This document shows positions 23,331-37,732 of a stretch of 64,000 bases of DNA, piece by piece (position 1 is the first letter of the stretch; each line of letters opens with the position of its first letter). The DNA comes from Ceratopteris richardii (taxonomy: Eukaryota > Streptophyta > Polypodiopsida > Polypodiales > Pteridaceae), in contig MU260077.1 of the NCBI GenBank assembly GCA_020310875.1, forward strand, positions 609,501 to 673,500, in the 5' to 3' direction. The notes under the pieces are model-generated. The model was not told where the DNA came from and made no database searches. It saw only the letters and a program-made list of their open reading frames with translations. Position numbers and translations under genes: made by a program.

Positions 23331-24634
23331 GATGCATGATAGCCTTATTTTCCTTAAACATGAGGAATACATTCGGACGGCGCCCTCTAACTCTCGGTCG
23401 GAAAACTTCTCTCTCTCTCTCTCCCTCTGTCTCTCTCTCCCCGACGTTAAGGTTAAAAATCCCATGGACTTGCCACGACAATATTATCTCTAGAAATGTC
23501 AATTTCGTAAAACAATATGAGCCGAGACAAGCATGAAACTCACCTATAGCACATGACCTCATTTTTACTCAACTCTATTAGGTGGACCAAGCCTAGGGCC
23601 AAATGCACAAGACTTTTAACCTTGCAAAACAAGACGTAGGCTAGGTGAACAAGACTATGAACCATGGAAGCCAAACTAGAGCTACAAAAGGATCGGATTC
23701 AACTCCACTACGTGGAGCGAACCTTGGGCCAAGTGAAATAGATCTCTAACCATGTAAACCAAACCTTAGGCAAAGTCAACAAGATTGTTAACCATTCAAA
23801 ACAAACCTTAAGCTAGGTAAACATAGAAGAAGGAACAAGCAAGATTGTGTGTGAGCAAGGCTAGTCCAAATTTTTGGGCCATGATTGGATGGAAAGATTG
23901 ATTATCTAGCTAGTCTTGTAAGGGATTCTCAGAGGTTCTATAGGTTAGCGTTTGGAGCTATTTCTATGGATTATAGCTAGCATTGGACATCTCATGAGAC
24001 ATATCATGCGATAGAAAGTACTAATCCACCACATGCTAGAGGGATTACAAATATACGATTGGTAGCCTTTTTCTCATCATCTCTTGGCAACCACTTGCAA
24101 GAATTCCAAAATTTCCAAACCATGTCTATCCTAGCTCTTAGTTTAGAGAAAGATAAAGTAATGAAGGGCCTTGTCATGATGTGGATCCCATGCCGTTTCA
24201 TTGAAAAGTAGAGAAGGTTAAGGAAGGGAGAAGTTTAAGATTTTAGATCTAGACCCACTTTCTTTGATTTTAGCACTCATTCCATGAGGCAAAATATAGT
24301 CATGTTAAATTATCATAGATATGCATATGAGAATTTCATAATGTGAGTAGAACTCATTCTTGACATTTAATCATTAATATATCATTTGGATAAGAGTTAT
24401 TACTCCACCATTGAAGTCAAATAAAATCAAACCCCAACTTCTTCTATCAAAATATGCATGGTATAATATTGACATGTGGATTCAAGGTTTTGGTCACATA
24501 CCAAAATGTATGGAGAACTTTATAAATAAAGGGTATATATAATGTAATTTTGCAAGAAAACAACATTTCAACTACTCTAATAATTATCTATATATCTAGT
24601 TTTTTTAATTTATGCAAAGGTCCCTATTTCCTTG

Positions 24635-27605
24635 CTTTTTCTAGCCTAAAGCTCTAGAATGGGAGGTCCTTGGAGATGCATTTGTAGGGCCTCCTATACA
24701 TGTTATGGTAGAATATTCCCGTAAAGCCAAGTAGTTATAACATTTGATCATAGTTGCCTTTATTCGTGATTCTCTCAGATGATTCATACCAAGATGCGCT
24801 TTACAAATGGATAGCACTTGTATTATCAGGCTTAAACCACTATCAAAAATATCCTTCAAGCATGTATTTTGATCTATTTCATGCCTAGAATCATTTGAAA
24901 TTATTTTATCATTTGCATTATGATTATTCATACTTCCATCTTCATTGGAATGGATTTTTTGGATAGGTTCATAAGATTTGCACTTCAAATGGAAAGTTTC
25001 ATCATGCTCAAATCGCAGTATATGCTCACATTTGTAATCCAATCTATCATGACTTCTCCATGCTTGAGTGTCAGCAATTATGGACTCTAATTCTACTTCT
25101 AATCTTTCCAAAAACTCTTCATCATTCTTTTGCTCCAATACCATCTCTCCTTGATCATTAAAGGAATTCATTTCATAATACTCAAGGAAATCGTGATCAT
25201 CAATATCACTAGATTCTTGATTATGCAGGTTAAACTCGTCACATTCATATCCTCATGATCCCTTGTATGAATGTGTTTGTGTTTTAATCTCAAATAAAAT
25301 TTGCTAATCAAAGTAACATCCCAAGATCCTGAAAACAACTCAATTTTTTCATGTTCAGTCTTCTCAAAAGATGTACTTGTACCACACTTTTTGTGCATCG
25401 CTTTCCATCATTGACTCTTGCTCAACTACTTCATCACATGTAAATCCCTCAGTGTCTACATTTGGATCAATGGGATCTTCATTCATTTGATTGTATTTAT
25501 ATCCAACTTCATCAATGTAGTACCATCTTATTCAATCTTTTCTAGTTGAATTTCATTAGGTGATGTACTCACATCACATTTTTAATACATTTCAGCGATT
25601 GTTGCATCCATCTCTCTATGCCCAATCTCTCCAACATATGGACTCAACTTGACATGGTCATCATTCACATCAGGAATTTATCATGTCCACTTCCATTCAC
25701 GTCATGACGTATTTCTTTATATGTCCACATTCTCGGATTAGTGAAAGTCTCAAACATTTGATCCCTACCATCTTGAGTCTTTGCTTAAAAATTTCTACAT
25801 CTTTGCAATTCTCCATCATCTTGCATATGATTACTTACTTACATATCAACATGTATATGCATAGCATCATATGTGTCATCACCTACATGCATATCATTAC
25901 CTGAAGGAGCAATCAATTGTATATCCTCTTCATTTCTATATTTAAGATTGTTCACATGTGTCTCTTCATGGAGTGTGACATCATTCACAGACATATCATT
26001 AATTTAAAATCCAATTAGTAGCCTATCTTTATGCCTATGAGTAGGGTCATTCTCTTCTAGCTTTGAACACACATACAATGTGACATCACTCAAAAGTATG
26101 TCTCGACTTGATCTTCAGAGATGTCATCCTCTTTGTTATGAGTAGGTTCATTTTCTTCCATCTCTATATGCATGTACAATGTGGCATAGTTGACATCCAT
26201 TCCGCTCTCCATAGGATCATCTATTCACATGTTCACAGAGTTACCATCATACTCACTTGTAGTCTCTTCATGCAAATAAATTACTAAGCCATAAATTGTA
26301 TTTGAATCATATGTTTGAGGACGTGTATTCATTATCAATTCACAGTGAATCGTTCTCCAAGTTTTGTATGGTATCACCAATTAAGGAAGCATCTTGATCT
26401 TCACCTTCATACAAAATCGCTAGATTTCCTTCATATATTTCATCTCTAATCTCTTTTTATCACCTCAAGACCTTGTATATATCTTTAGCTCTTGATTAGT
26501 ATCATGTCTTGCTTCTTGGTTTGTTAGAATTCCTTCTATCCTATGTGATGAGTTTATCAAAGTAGGGAAAGTTTCGTCCTCTGTTCTTGTTGGATTTTGT
26601 TGAATTTTGTTTTGTTTTATGTTTGTTGTTTGTTTTGTTTGAATTTTATCAGTTTTCACCTTTTCCTTTGCTCCTCCCATATTTGGGATTTGTGCATATA
26701 TAGCACTTAAGGATGTAATCATTGCAAAGATAGCTATGGCCTCTTGGAACCTTGGAACCTTAGAGGTCACATCAATTGCCTTTGTAGTATTTTCGCGATA
26801 AACCTCCTCATGAGTATGTATGTGTACTCCATGCACAATTGATTTTTGGAATACTCTATGAACATGGGAAATATCCACAATTGTTTAAATCCATGGAGTC
26901 TGTATGTCTCTATCATCTGCATGAAGATTTTCCTTCTAACTACTAAGAATGCTTTCCATTGTTTTCCGCTTCTTGAAGCATCCCCTCATAGCATCATGAT
27001 GAACATACAAACCTCTTTGAGTCTCTATTTGGAATCCATTTCTTGCCAGAGTAGAATTCATTCCTCTCGAGCTTTAGCATTTATTGTTCATAAAAACAAT
27101 ACTCTTCCATGCCCTATACATCTCTTATCATGATCAACAATGTCTTCGAATTGTTTCTCACTCTCTTTTGATCTCTAGAATGGATTGACCCTTGGGCATA
27201 CCAACCCACTTTAGGAAGGACTTACACATCACTTTATCCAGGTCCTCTAGCAGCTCCTTGAGAAGCGTTCCTTTGTACTAAGCCCATATCGTTTATTTTC
27301 TTTGCATGAGTTGATTGCACAAAGTTCTCACATAGATCTTGGTCTATCATCACTATCAAACCAATGATTAGGTACTTCACATCGAGTTCGTATTCTTTTC
27401 AAAACTTGGATATATCTTTTCCGTTGGAAAATCCACATCGCTTGGTTAGACATTCATGAAGAGACTGGATAGCTCTCTATCATCTATCCTGTTTTTGAGA
27501 GCATAAGAATGAGATAGAAGATCATCCATATTTATTCCACTAGACTTTGCATCATCCACTATATGATTCACCCACCCCCTCCTTTCACGTCAGGTTCGCC
27601 AGGTA
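24635..27605 (-). mobile_element. Fossil Ty3-type internal region of the element-1 family, copy B
   Basis: This is the duplicate of 3870-6866 with the same LTR/primer-site junction (LTR border at 27606). Minus-strand frames at 24641-25171 and 26465-26878 correspond to those in copy A. It is broken with many changes and was already a fossil before the segmental duplication, because both copies share its decay. Confidence 0.6.
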
Positions 27606-29260
27606 TGTCATGGGGTTCATGAAAAGAAGGGAGGATATAGTACAAAGGCTCAAAATGGCATCAAATTCTAGGAGAACAAGTAAAAAAGAGTGAATCTAGC
27701 ACTCCTATATATGGATTAGATTATAAATCCATTTATACCCTCACAGATAAGCACTACAATCTAAATGGAAAAGAATATCAGCATGGAGCTCCAATTTAGA
27801 GCAAGAAAGTATTGAGCCCTTTGCACTTAAATGCAAATGATGGAAAGAAATGTTGTAGATATCCATCAGTCTTATTAGGTATCAAAACATGTCAAGTATT
27901 GAAGATCTTCTCAAAGAAGATATGATTTCCTATTTGCTAGATGACGATTTCAACACTAATTTGGATCCAAAACCCTAACTTATAGAGACAGCTAAGGATA
28001 CATACTTTTGGAAACCCGAAATATAGAAACCCAAGTCCTCTTCGTCCAAGGCTTCCACACATCAACCAAGACACAAACCACAAAAATGCAAGGTGGCTCC
28101 AATATACAAGAATACTCTTTGGTGGCAAACCCACGATCAAACATGGATTATTAAGCAACTTTCATCCTCCACAATGGTACCATTGATATCCAACACTCCA
28201 AAATTCCCACTACAACATGATTGTCTATCATCTCTAAAGAAGTTGCAATGGAGTAGGACAAGCCTCTCCATGTAGAAATTGCATGCTAACTAAACAACCC
28301 TGATGTTCATATTATCCTCCCCTAAAGTGTGCATCATGTTTCATGGCCTTGCATCAGACATCTTGGTGATTTCCCATCGACAAGAGTGACACCTTGTAAT
28401 GTGAGCTCAAAATCACTTATATACTTTGGTTTTCATTCACTACTCTCTTCCTTCAAGTAATTGATCATCAAGTTTCTCACAAAGCATTCAAAGGTCGAAG
28501 ATCAAGGCATTCACTGTGTTGTCTTGGATTTGCTATGGATAAGTGGAATGAGGCTCTCATTTTGCTTCGTCAACGAGATTCAAATATAGGATGACTGTCT
28601 TGGTTAGATAATATACACAATTGGTAGGATACCTAGGCCGGGAAGGAAAGGCAAATACATTTTTTTTCATTGAGTAATTGATTTGGATGAGTTATGGCCT
28701 ATCAAGGGTCCATTCATGCATAGTCAAAAAATCTTCTTCAATGTGTCCTTGATGATGCTAGTGTTCTACATGTCCAATTTTCATATCATAAAAACATTGA
28801 CGCGGTTCATGGTTATTATCCAAGAATGCCTAGCTAGCATAATCATGGTGCCACTCACTATCGTAGTGTCAAGAAATCGCCTCTAGGATTTCAACATCAT
28901 TATTTAGGCTCTACAACATACTTAATGGAGCCACAATCATCCAGCCCACATCAGCACCAAGCATACCCAATTAAACTCCTTCCAATTCTTAGAATAGGAG
29001 GCTTTGTCAAGAACTAGGCCGAGAGCACAAAGATCTAGACCCTTTTCCCTCTTTGCACCATGTTGCTTCTCTTCTATTTCAAAATAGGCATGAATAAGGC
29101 CACCCTACAAGGCCATGCCTTCTTTTTTTTTTTTTGCATATGCACTACACTAAGTAGTAGCCCCATACTACTGACAAAACAAAACAAAACCTAAGAAATA
29201 TGAATTAGACTATTTTTCCTATTTTTGTTCTATAGGGACTCGAAAACCCCAAGGTGCCTT
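27606..29260 (-). mobile_element. Degenerate 5' LTR of the minus-strand fossil, copy B (outer end uncertain)
   Basis: This is the duplicate of 6867-8400. It contains about 118 extra bases near 28492-28609 that copy A does not have. No gene is recognised. Confidence 0.4.
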
Positions 29261-29452
29261 AATACCCACAGTTCCCCATTACTGAAAACATGTAGATCAT
29301 CTCTCAGGGATGAGAGACGCTAGAAGAGGGAGAATGTTCAAGATAAAGACTCATTGAAGTGGATTGTGATGGTCCAATAGAGAGAATATGGTCAGTTTTG
29401 TGAAGAACCAAAGCAAGAAGCATGGTGGATGCACTCAAGCAAAGTAAGGACT

Positions 29453-30905
29453 GTTAGTGAACCCAAATTCTTCATTTTCTCAAGCAAAGTAAGGACTGTT
29501 AGGGACTGTAAAATCTCATCCCTTTCTTAATTTTTTTCGAGGCATTTGATCATAATTAGATACATATTTTTGCATGTTGAGGAGTCATCAAGCTTGGGGA
29601 TTGATTTGCTAACCCTCTAGGGTTTTATAGTATCCTTCTACACCTAAATTTTAACTAGGTTGGAGATAAGAGTTTTAAGAGGGTCACTTTTTAAACTTGC
29701 CTATAAAATTCAACTAACACTCATTCATGAATTCTTCTTTTTCGTTCTTCATTTTAATCAAGTGTGAGTTTCTTGGGAGCTCTTTTGTCTTATTCATGGG
29801 TGAGGCTTTCTTGCATATGCATATGTGTGTATGCATATGTGCGAGATTCCTCATGTGTGTGTGCTTGACTCTTAATGTGATGAAGGTCTTCACATCACTG
29901 ACTTGTCTCTCAGTTTGACAATTCATGGGCAATTATCTATTTCTTGGTGTTGCTTCGTATTTGTGTCATCTAGTGCATCTACATTCAAACACAATATCTC
30001 TACAGAAATGTCACATAATCCTAGTAGGAGATGGTTGAACCACGCCTTAAGAGAGAGGATTATGAAGTAATCCTCAACCATGGCTTTTGGGGCAAGTGGT
30101 TATCCCATCGTGCTACTCACCGAGAGGTTGTGAGTTCAATTCCCAACATTGGTATCAGATCCTAGTTGCAAAATTGGGCAACACAGAGGTTGGCACCTCA
30201 TTTGTGGGCACTTGGAAAAAGTGCTATCGATGGTGACTGTGAAATTGGCCTTAGATGAAGGCACATGGGCATTTGGGCAGCCACAAAGGGTGGGATAGGT
30301 CCAAATTTAGTGCATGCACTGGACTTTAAGGTTGGTGGAAGCACTCATGCACGAAAAGTGGGTCCAACAAAATCTAAAGGGTCCACAAATGATCATTGAG
30401 GATAATGCTCAGTCTAAGGGGAATTATAGTTTGGACCACATGACTTAGTTAAACTTCATGGTAGTGTATAGAGGACCAAGGTGTGAGTCATGATAGATGA
30501 CTTCACCACTCATAACTTTATAAACTATGCCTTGATGAAAAAGCTAAAGATTCCCCAACAACCCAGTGCACATAAATACATAGTATCTATGATGCAAGGG
30601 GAAGATAAGAGGATATGGGATACTATGATATCCAATTTGGAAGATGCAGGACTATACAAACCATATGGACTTCCAAATTAGGAATATGGAGAGGATAGAT
30701 CTTGTGTTAGGAAGAGAGTGTCTATGGGGGTTTGGAGACATACTTAAACGTAGCTATCAAAATAACACACTTGAGTTTGAAAGAAATGGAAGTAAATTTT
30801 GTATACAGGGAGAGAGAGATGTACCTAGTGCACCTCTCATTTCATCTTTAGAGTTGTATAATCTTTGTCATTTCCGGCATGTACAAGAGATCTTTTTATT
30901 GTATA
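29453..30905 (+). mobile_element. Remnant LTR, primer site and Ty3 protease fragment, copy B
   Basis: This is the duplicate of 8596-10040: LTR remnant (TATA-like 29701-29708, end 30148), primer site 30150-30162 and protease-like frames from 30490. It is broken. Copy B runs from here directly into the sequence corresponding to about 12.1 kb of copy A, so the fossil block is about 2 kb shorter in B. Confidence 0.55.
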
Positions 30906-32416
30906 GATCATGTGGATTAAGACAAGTTCTCCGCATACTATCTATTTTGCTAATGAAAAGATTAAATTTACAAACATTGAGTTCTAACATAAGAAAATAG
31001 GCTCACATATACACATATACATATATACATATAAGATATGTACATACATACATGCATATAATATATACATACACACACAAATACATACATACGTACATAC
31101 ATACATGCATACACACATATATACATACATATATGCATACGTTAATACATGCATACATGCATGCATACATGTAGACATTCATACATAGATACACACACAC
31201 GCAGACACATATGAATGTAGTTGAATTTTGTGTTGATATCATTGCCAAGACACAGGTATGAATGTATAGTTGAGTTGTGTTTCGATATCATTTGGCAAGA
31301 CTATAAACATTGTAATATAATAATGAGTGGAGAAAAAAACTAGGCTTTCATAAAATAAACCTTATGACAAGAAAACAAGTGATCATACATCTATTAGTGC
31401 TGAAATAAGGTAAACAATAATTTGTCCCCTTCACATAAAGCAAGTTCTTAAAGTTATCACAGCAAGGGCATGAAGCCGCAAAAGGAGGCAAGAAACGAAA
31501 ATCGTATAGGAAAGGTCACATCACAGAATCTACAGCCACATAATAAGGAGAGAAAATATATTAAAACCTCTTGGAAAATTTTAAAACGAGTCGAAGAAGA
31601 AATACTTACTCGATGAAATGTCATTATTAAACTCTGCATGGCATACCAAGTACCATCCAAGGGCCAGATAATGGTGATGACATGGAAAATTGTGCGTTGA
31701 GGAAGACCAAAAATAAGATTTAGTAAAGGATCAAAATGTGTTGAAGGGTCATGTGTCTTCTTTAAGCTTTGCAATAATCTAAATCTACAAAAAACCATTG
31801 GAATTGATTGTCATTGATAAAGTAACTACACGTTTAATTGCAAAGACAGAAGTTTCGATCCACTCAATTGGAAAGTTGATGATGTCTTTTTTTAGCATTA
31901 TATTGGATTAAGATTAAGTGAGTATTTTACCTTTTTTCTTTCTATTCGTTCCATTTTTCATCCATCATGAACCCTTTCTTATAGATTAGAAACTTTTTCT
32001 CTTATATCTCCTTCTCCATTCTTTCAACACTACAACATATCGAGGGAATATTGACAGTCAGTGTACCCACGGGCAGCTGTCGGCGTCGGTATACTCCTCG
32101 GAGAATTTAGGAAAGGCGCTTTGCCTCGGAAACAAAGCGTCGGCATAAGCGTCGGTATATGCGTCAGTATACGCGTCTGTAATTTGCTAAAACTACCCAC
32201 GCGTATACCGACGCTTATATCGATGCTCTCTTTTTAAACGGGCCTGAACCCGAAATTTGTCATTCAGAGCGTTTTGAATCTAGATCTTTTCCTTTCGGGT
32301 TTGCGCGTGCCAACAACAGAGCTTTGTTTGTCATCCTCTCTCTCTCTCTCTCTCTCTCCCTCTCTCCCTCCCTTCCCTCTCTCTCTCTCCCTCTCTCTCT
32401 CTCTCCCTCTCTCTCA

Positions 32417-32455
<39 letters not shown>

Positions 32456-33077
32456 TGTGTCTCTCACTCTCTCTCCCTCTCTCTCCCTCTTTCTCTCTCC
32501 CTCTCTCTCTCTCTCTTTAAACAGACATCTATCTTTATAGATCTGAAGTTTTGGTAAGTAGATCGCACATATTGTAGCACTCTTTTAATTTTCTATGTTT
32601 TTTCTTTACTAATATGTTCTTTGTTTGGTTTTGCAAGAGATTTTGGGATCAGATCTTTGGAAATTCGACGAAGAAGAATTTCAAATGGATTTTGACGACC
32701 GTGACTCAAACAATTCTCTCTCTCTCTCTCCCTTTCCCTCTCCTTCTCTCTCTCTGTCTCTAAACACACCTCTATTTTTAAAGATTTGACGCTTTGGTAA
32801 GTAGATCACACATATTCTATCACTCTGTTTTCTTTATTTATGTTTTTGCTTTTCTAATATCTTCTCTCTTTAGTTTTGTAAGAGATTTTTGACATCAAAT
32901 CTTTGGAAATTCAACGAAGGAGCCCTTCAAGTGGATTTTGACAACTTTGATTCAAAAATTACATCAATGTAAGTAAAACGTATATCACTCTTTTATCTTT
33001 CTTTATATTTTTGTTTTCTAATATCTTCTCTCTTTTTTTTTGTTTGAGAGAGAGAGAGAGCGAGCGAGAGAGAAAGG

Positions 33078-34921
33078 GATATGCATATGCATACATGCAT
33101 GCATATGCATATGCATACATGCATGCATGCATATGCATACATGCATGCATGCATATGCAGACATGCATGCATGCATATGCAGACATGCATGCATGCATAT
33201 GCATACATGAATGCACATGCATACATGCATGCACATGCATACATGCATGCACATGCATACGCATACATGCATGCATGCATACGCATACATGCATGCATGC
33301 ATGCATACGCATACATGCATGCATGCATGCATACGCATACATACATGCATGCATGCACGCATACGTAGACATGCATGCATGCATATGCATACATGCATGA
33401 GGGATATGCATATGCATACATGCATGCATATGCATACATACACGCATGCATGCATATGCATATGTACATATGCATATATACATACATGCATGAATGCATA
33501 TCCATATATACATACATGCATGCATGCATGCATATGCATATATACATGCATGCATATATACATATGCATATATACATACATGCATGCATGTGCATATATG
33601 CATACATGCATACATGAATTTTTATATTTTTGTATGCATACATGAATTTTTATATTTTCTATACGCATACATGCATGCATGCATGCATACATGCATGCAT
33701 GCATATGCATACATGCATGCATGCATGCATACGCATACATGCATGCATGCATACGTATACATGCATGCATGCATATGCATACATGCATGGATGCATATGC
33801 ATATATACATGCATGCATGCATATATACATATGCATATATAGATACATCCATGCATGCATATGCATATATACATACATGCATGCATATGCATATATACAT
33901 GCATGCATGCATATTCATATATACATGCATGCATATATACATATGCATATATACATACATGCATGCATGCATATGCATACATACATACATGCATGCATGC
34001 ATATGCATACATACATACATGGATGCATATACATACATACATACATACATACATGCATGCATGCATATGCATATATACATACATGCATGCATGCATATGC
34101 ATATATACGTACATGCATACATGAATTTTTATATTTTTGTATGCATAAATGAATTTTTTATATTTTTTTTATACGCATACATGCATGCATGCATACGCAT
34201 ACATGCATGCATGCATACGCATACATGCATGCATGCATACGCATACATGCATGCATGCATACGCATGTATGCATGCATGCATACGCATACATGCATGCAT
34301 GCATACGCATACATGCATGCATACGCATACATGCATGCATGCATATGCATACATGCATGCATGCATACGCATACATGCATGCATGCATACGCATACATGC
34401 ATGCATGCATACGCATACATGCATGCATGCATATCCATATATACATGCATGCATGCATGCATATGCATACATGCATGCATGCATGCATATGCATATTTAC
34501 ATGCATTCATGCATGCATTTTTATTTGCATGTATGCATGCATCTGCATGCATACATGCACGCATATGCATATGCATGCATACATGTATGCATATATACAT
34601 ATGCATATATACATTCATGCATGCATGCATATGCATATATACATACATGCATGCATGCATATGCATACATACATACATGCATGCATGCATATGCATACAT
34701 ACATATATGCATGCATACATGCATGCATATGCATCCATACATGCATGCATATGCATATGCATACATGAATTTTTATATGCATGCATGCATATGCAGATGG
34801 AGATGCATGCATACATGCATGCATATGCATATGCATACATGCTTGCATATGCATGCATGCATGCATGAGGGATATGCATACATGAGGGATATGCATGCAT
34901 GCATGAGGGATATGAATACGT
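33078..34921. repeat. ATGCAT/ATATAC microsatellite array, copy B left part
   Basis: The same composition as 16461-19195, shorter and with a different block order, ending at the insertion point of element 1. Long Met/His/Cys/Tyr frames (up to 424 codons) are artefacts. Confidence 0.95.
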
Positions 34922-37634
34922 TGTGGTCGTGATACGATAACAAGCTTGAAGATTTGAAGCATAACATTCAACTCAAAAACTTGGTAGCATGAATGCAGAT
35001 TGGTGATTTCTATCCCTCATTAACTTCTTCACCATGTTTTGATAACTTGCATAATTTGCTTGAAATAATAAATTATCGATGATATAGGTCATTTGGTACT
35101 TGCTCATATCATTCTCATGCATGGCTGCAAAGATTTGACAAACATTGTGTGCAATTTTTGTGTTAAAATGATCGTGTATGGGATATGAAAGGGTGTTCAT
35201 CTTCTAATCAGGTTTTATAAACAGATGTTTCCATCATTTCATTGACTGTCTCTATATATAATATGCAATGGCTGTGGTGCAATGTTTAAAAAGGTAAAAA
35301 TATGTGCAGATGTGAGCATGTTGGCTCCATGTAATTTTTCTGTAGTGTGAAGATGAAGTATCTAATATTATATATATAGAGTATATGGAGAGTATTCATG
35401 TTTCATTTTTGACACATAAAGCAAACAGGTTACGTGGAGAGAAAAGGGGGGTCTTCCTTTCTTATGAGGGATCGTGGCTCAAGGAGCGGGGATTCTTACT
35501 TTTTTTTGGGGATTTCAAATCAAAGGGGACTCCGAGTCCTGAAGCTGAGGAAAGCTCATGCGGTGCAGCATACTATGAAAAAGGAACAGATCTGAGAGTG
35601 TGGGGGCTCACTTTGAAAGATCTCAAGTGGAAGTCCTGGCGAAGAAACGGAGTCAGAATAGATTAAAAGGAAACCTACTGAAAGGGGGAGAAGGATTGAT
35701 GACAGTGGTGGGCAAATGCATCTGCAGAGATCAAGGGGAAACGGGTAGAGCTGAAGGGGCTGTCATCTAAAGCCTCAGAGGCAGATACAGAGATGGAGAT
35801 GGAGCTTGAGCTCTCCTTCATGCAGAAACGTGAAGAAACAAAGAAGGGCAAATATCGCTCTCTTGTGGTGAAAAGACAGGCATAAACTCTGATGACAGAG
35901 GCCTCTCTTCACGTTTCGATGGAAGATACCTTGCTGCTGTAGGAATAAAAGAGAACACAAGAGCCGAAAAGGGAACCATGGTCACTCGCCATCGAGGGGA
36001 GAGATAGCACAATAGAGCATCAGCATCGTTGCAGGGAAATGATCTGACAGCAGTTAAGAGAAAAAGGGGTTGCGCTCTCTCGGCACAGAGGGGAAAGCTT
36101 ATAGAGAGCATTCGTATACTTGATCATGTGCAGCGATTTTAGTAGATGGAGAGAGAGTTGTGCAAGGAAGCTGCCAAATAGGAGGTTATGGTTGTAAGAC
36201 ATCGTGCTTAGGGAAGATTTCTACGATGTTTGGTGTGCTGATTGGAGCAGCAAACTGTTATAAAAACAATGGCGCACATCCGAAAGGCAAATTTTATTTA
36301 TCAACCTGCTTCTAAAGAGTAAATTTTCTTCAGAGGTAAGCCTAAACGATAACATGTGAGGTTCTTATGAAATAGTTCACAAGACAACTGGTTTATTTCC
36401 TTGTGCGTTCATTCTGATGGTGACCGCTTCTATTTTGACTTTCCATATTTCAGTCGTCTAGTTTCCTTCAGCTTACCATTTTTCTGTTATGCCATGAGAA
36501 GTACCAGAAAAGGGTAGCGTTTGAAAGATTTTCTTTATGTAAATACGTGCTAAGTTTGAACTTAGGATGTTATGGTGACCAAGCATGAGAATTGTTTCTT
36601 ATCCTTTTGTGCAAATTGCTCCAATGTGGCTGTAATCATCCGAAGCATGTTCCAAACTGTTGTAGATTGGCTGCTCTATCTAAACACAAAGAGATGAACC
36701 GCTGCTAATTAGAATAAATGGTACTTGCAAATACCTATCCGCAGAGATCTTATACCCTCAAGTTAGAGAATTGCTGATATGTTTTGAAACTTACAAATAC
36801 GGTACATGAATTCTTCAATATCAAAACACTTTATTTCTTTTGTTATTTCGTGCTCGTCGTATATTCTAATTAATAGTAAATGGCTCCTTCAAATATGTTT
36901 TGGATATGTTCTGTGTGAGATTGAAACCTATAACGGTACAAAGTCTGTGCGCAAATGATGGATAATGTGTCTACATTGTCCGTGTACATGAACTATCATA
37001 ATTAGGATCAACTTTTGATATTCTAAATGTCCTTTTGTTTACAAGGACTTTGCATGTTGCCTTCTAAATAACGCAATGACTATATGAAACTTGAAATGCC
37101 GTGTGACTTAGGTTTGGTCTACTTTGTACAGTAATGTGATCGGGCATTTGAACTCACATGTTCATCCTGCATTCGTATCTCTGAACGAACGGGAAGGAAG
37201 TAATGTGATCAAAATCTAGGGATAAAACAAAAAGAGAATGTAAGAAATGGAAAATAATTATGAAAAGTAATCTGGTCAAAGAAGGAGATGAGGACAATTG
37301 GGAAATGACCCTTTTCACTCTAAACTCTTTCTAAAGAGCGAAATAACATCTGAATGATATTGCATACACCAAAAACACCTCTTGTTCCGATCTGAGAAGT
37401 TTGCATAACTTTCATCTAAGTTGTAAGCTAGATCCTTAAAGTGAATGTTTAAAGCAAGAATAACAAGAACGTGTTTACATCTTAATACAACTAAACTTCA
37501 TATAAGTTATGTCTCATGTAGTTTGTTCATTTATAATACCAAAGTACTCGAACACCTACTCGTATGCTCTTATGCATCAACAAGTTAAGTTTTTAGCTAT
37601 CTACTCCTCCCTTCTTTCTATGAACCCCGCGACA
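34922..37634 (+). repeat. 5' LTR of element 1
   Basis: It begins TGTGGTCGTGATACG, ends CCCCGCGACA, and matches 46005-48716. It contains a TATA-like tctatatataatatg near 35261-35275. The small frames inside it (for example 35385-35666) are not supported as genes. It is a possible promoter for the neighbourhood. Confidence 0.95.
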
Positions 37635-37638
37635 TACC

Positions 37639-37655
37639 TGGTGAACCCGGCATGA
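37639..37655 (+). other. Candidate primer-binding site of element 1
   Basis: TGGTGAACCCGGCATGA begins four bases after the 5' LTR and starts with the required TGG. It does not match the initiator-Met sequence. I could not assign the tRNA. The fossil minus-strand relative has TGGCGAACCTGACGTGA at the same place. Confidence 0.55.
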
Positions 37656-37732
37656 AAGGAGGAGAGTGTAGAGATCCTGATCCTAGTTTAAAGAGTGGTG
37701 CGGTTGAGTGAGCTCATTGTGCTTGATCATTT

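Noticed and set aside
35385-36202. Short frames inside the LTRs of element 1 (for example 35385-35666 and 46517-46750)
   Set aside because: They lie within long repeats, differ between the two LTRs and have no domain.
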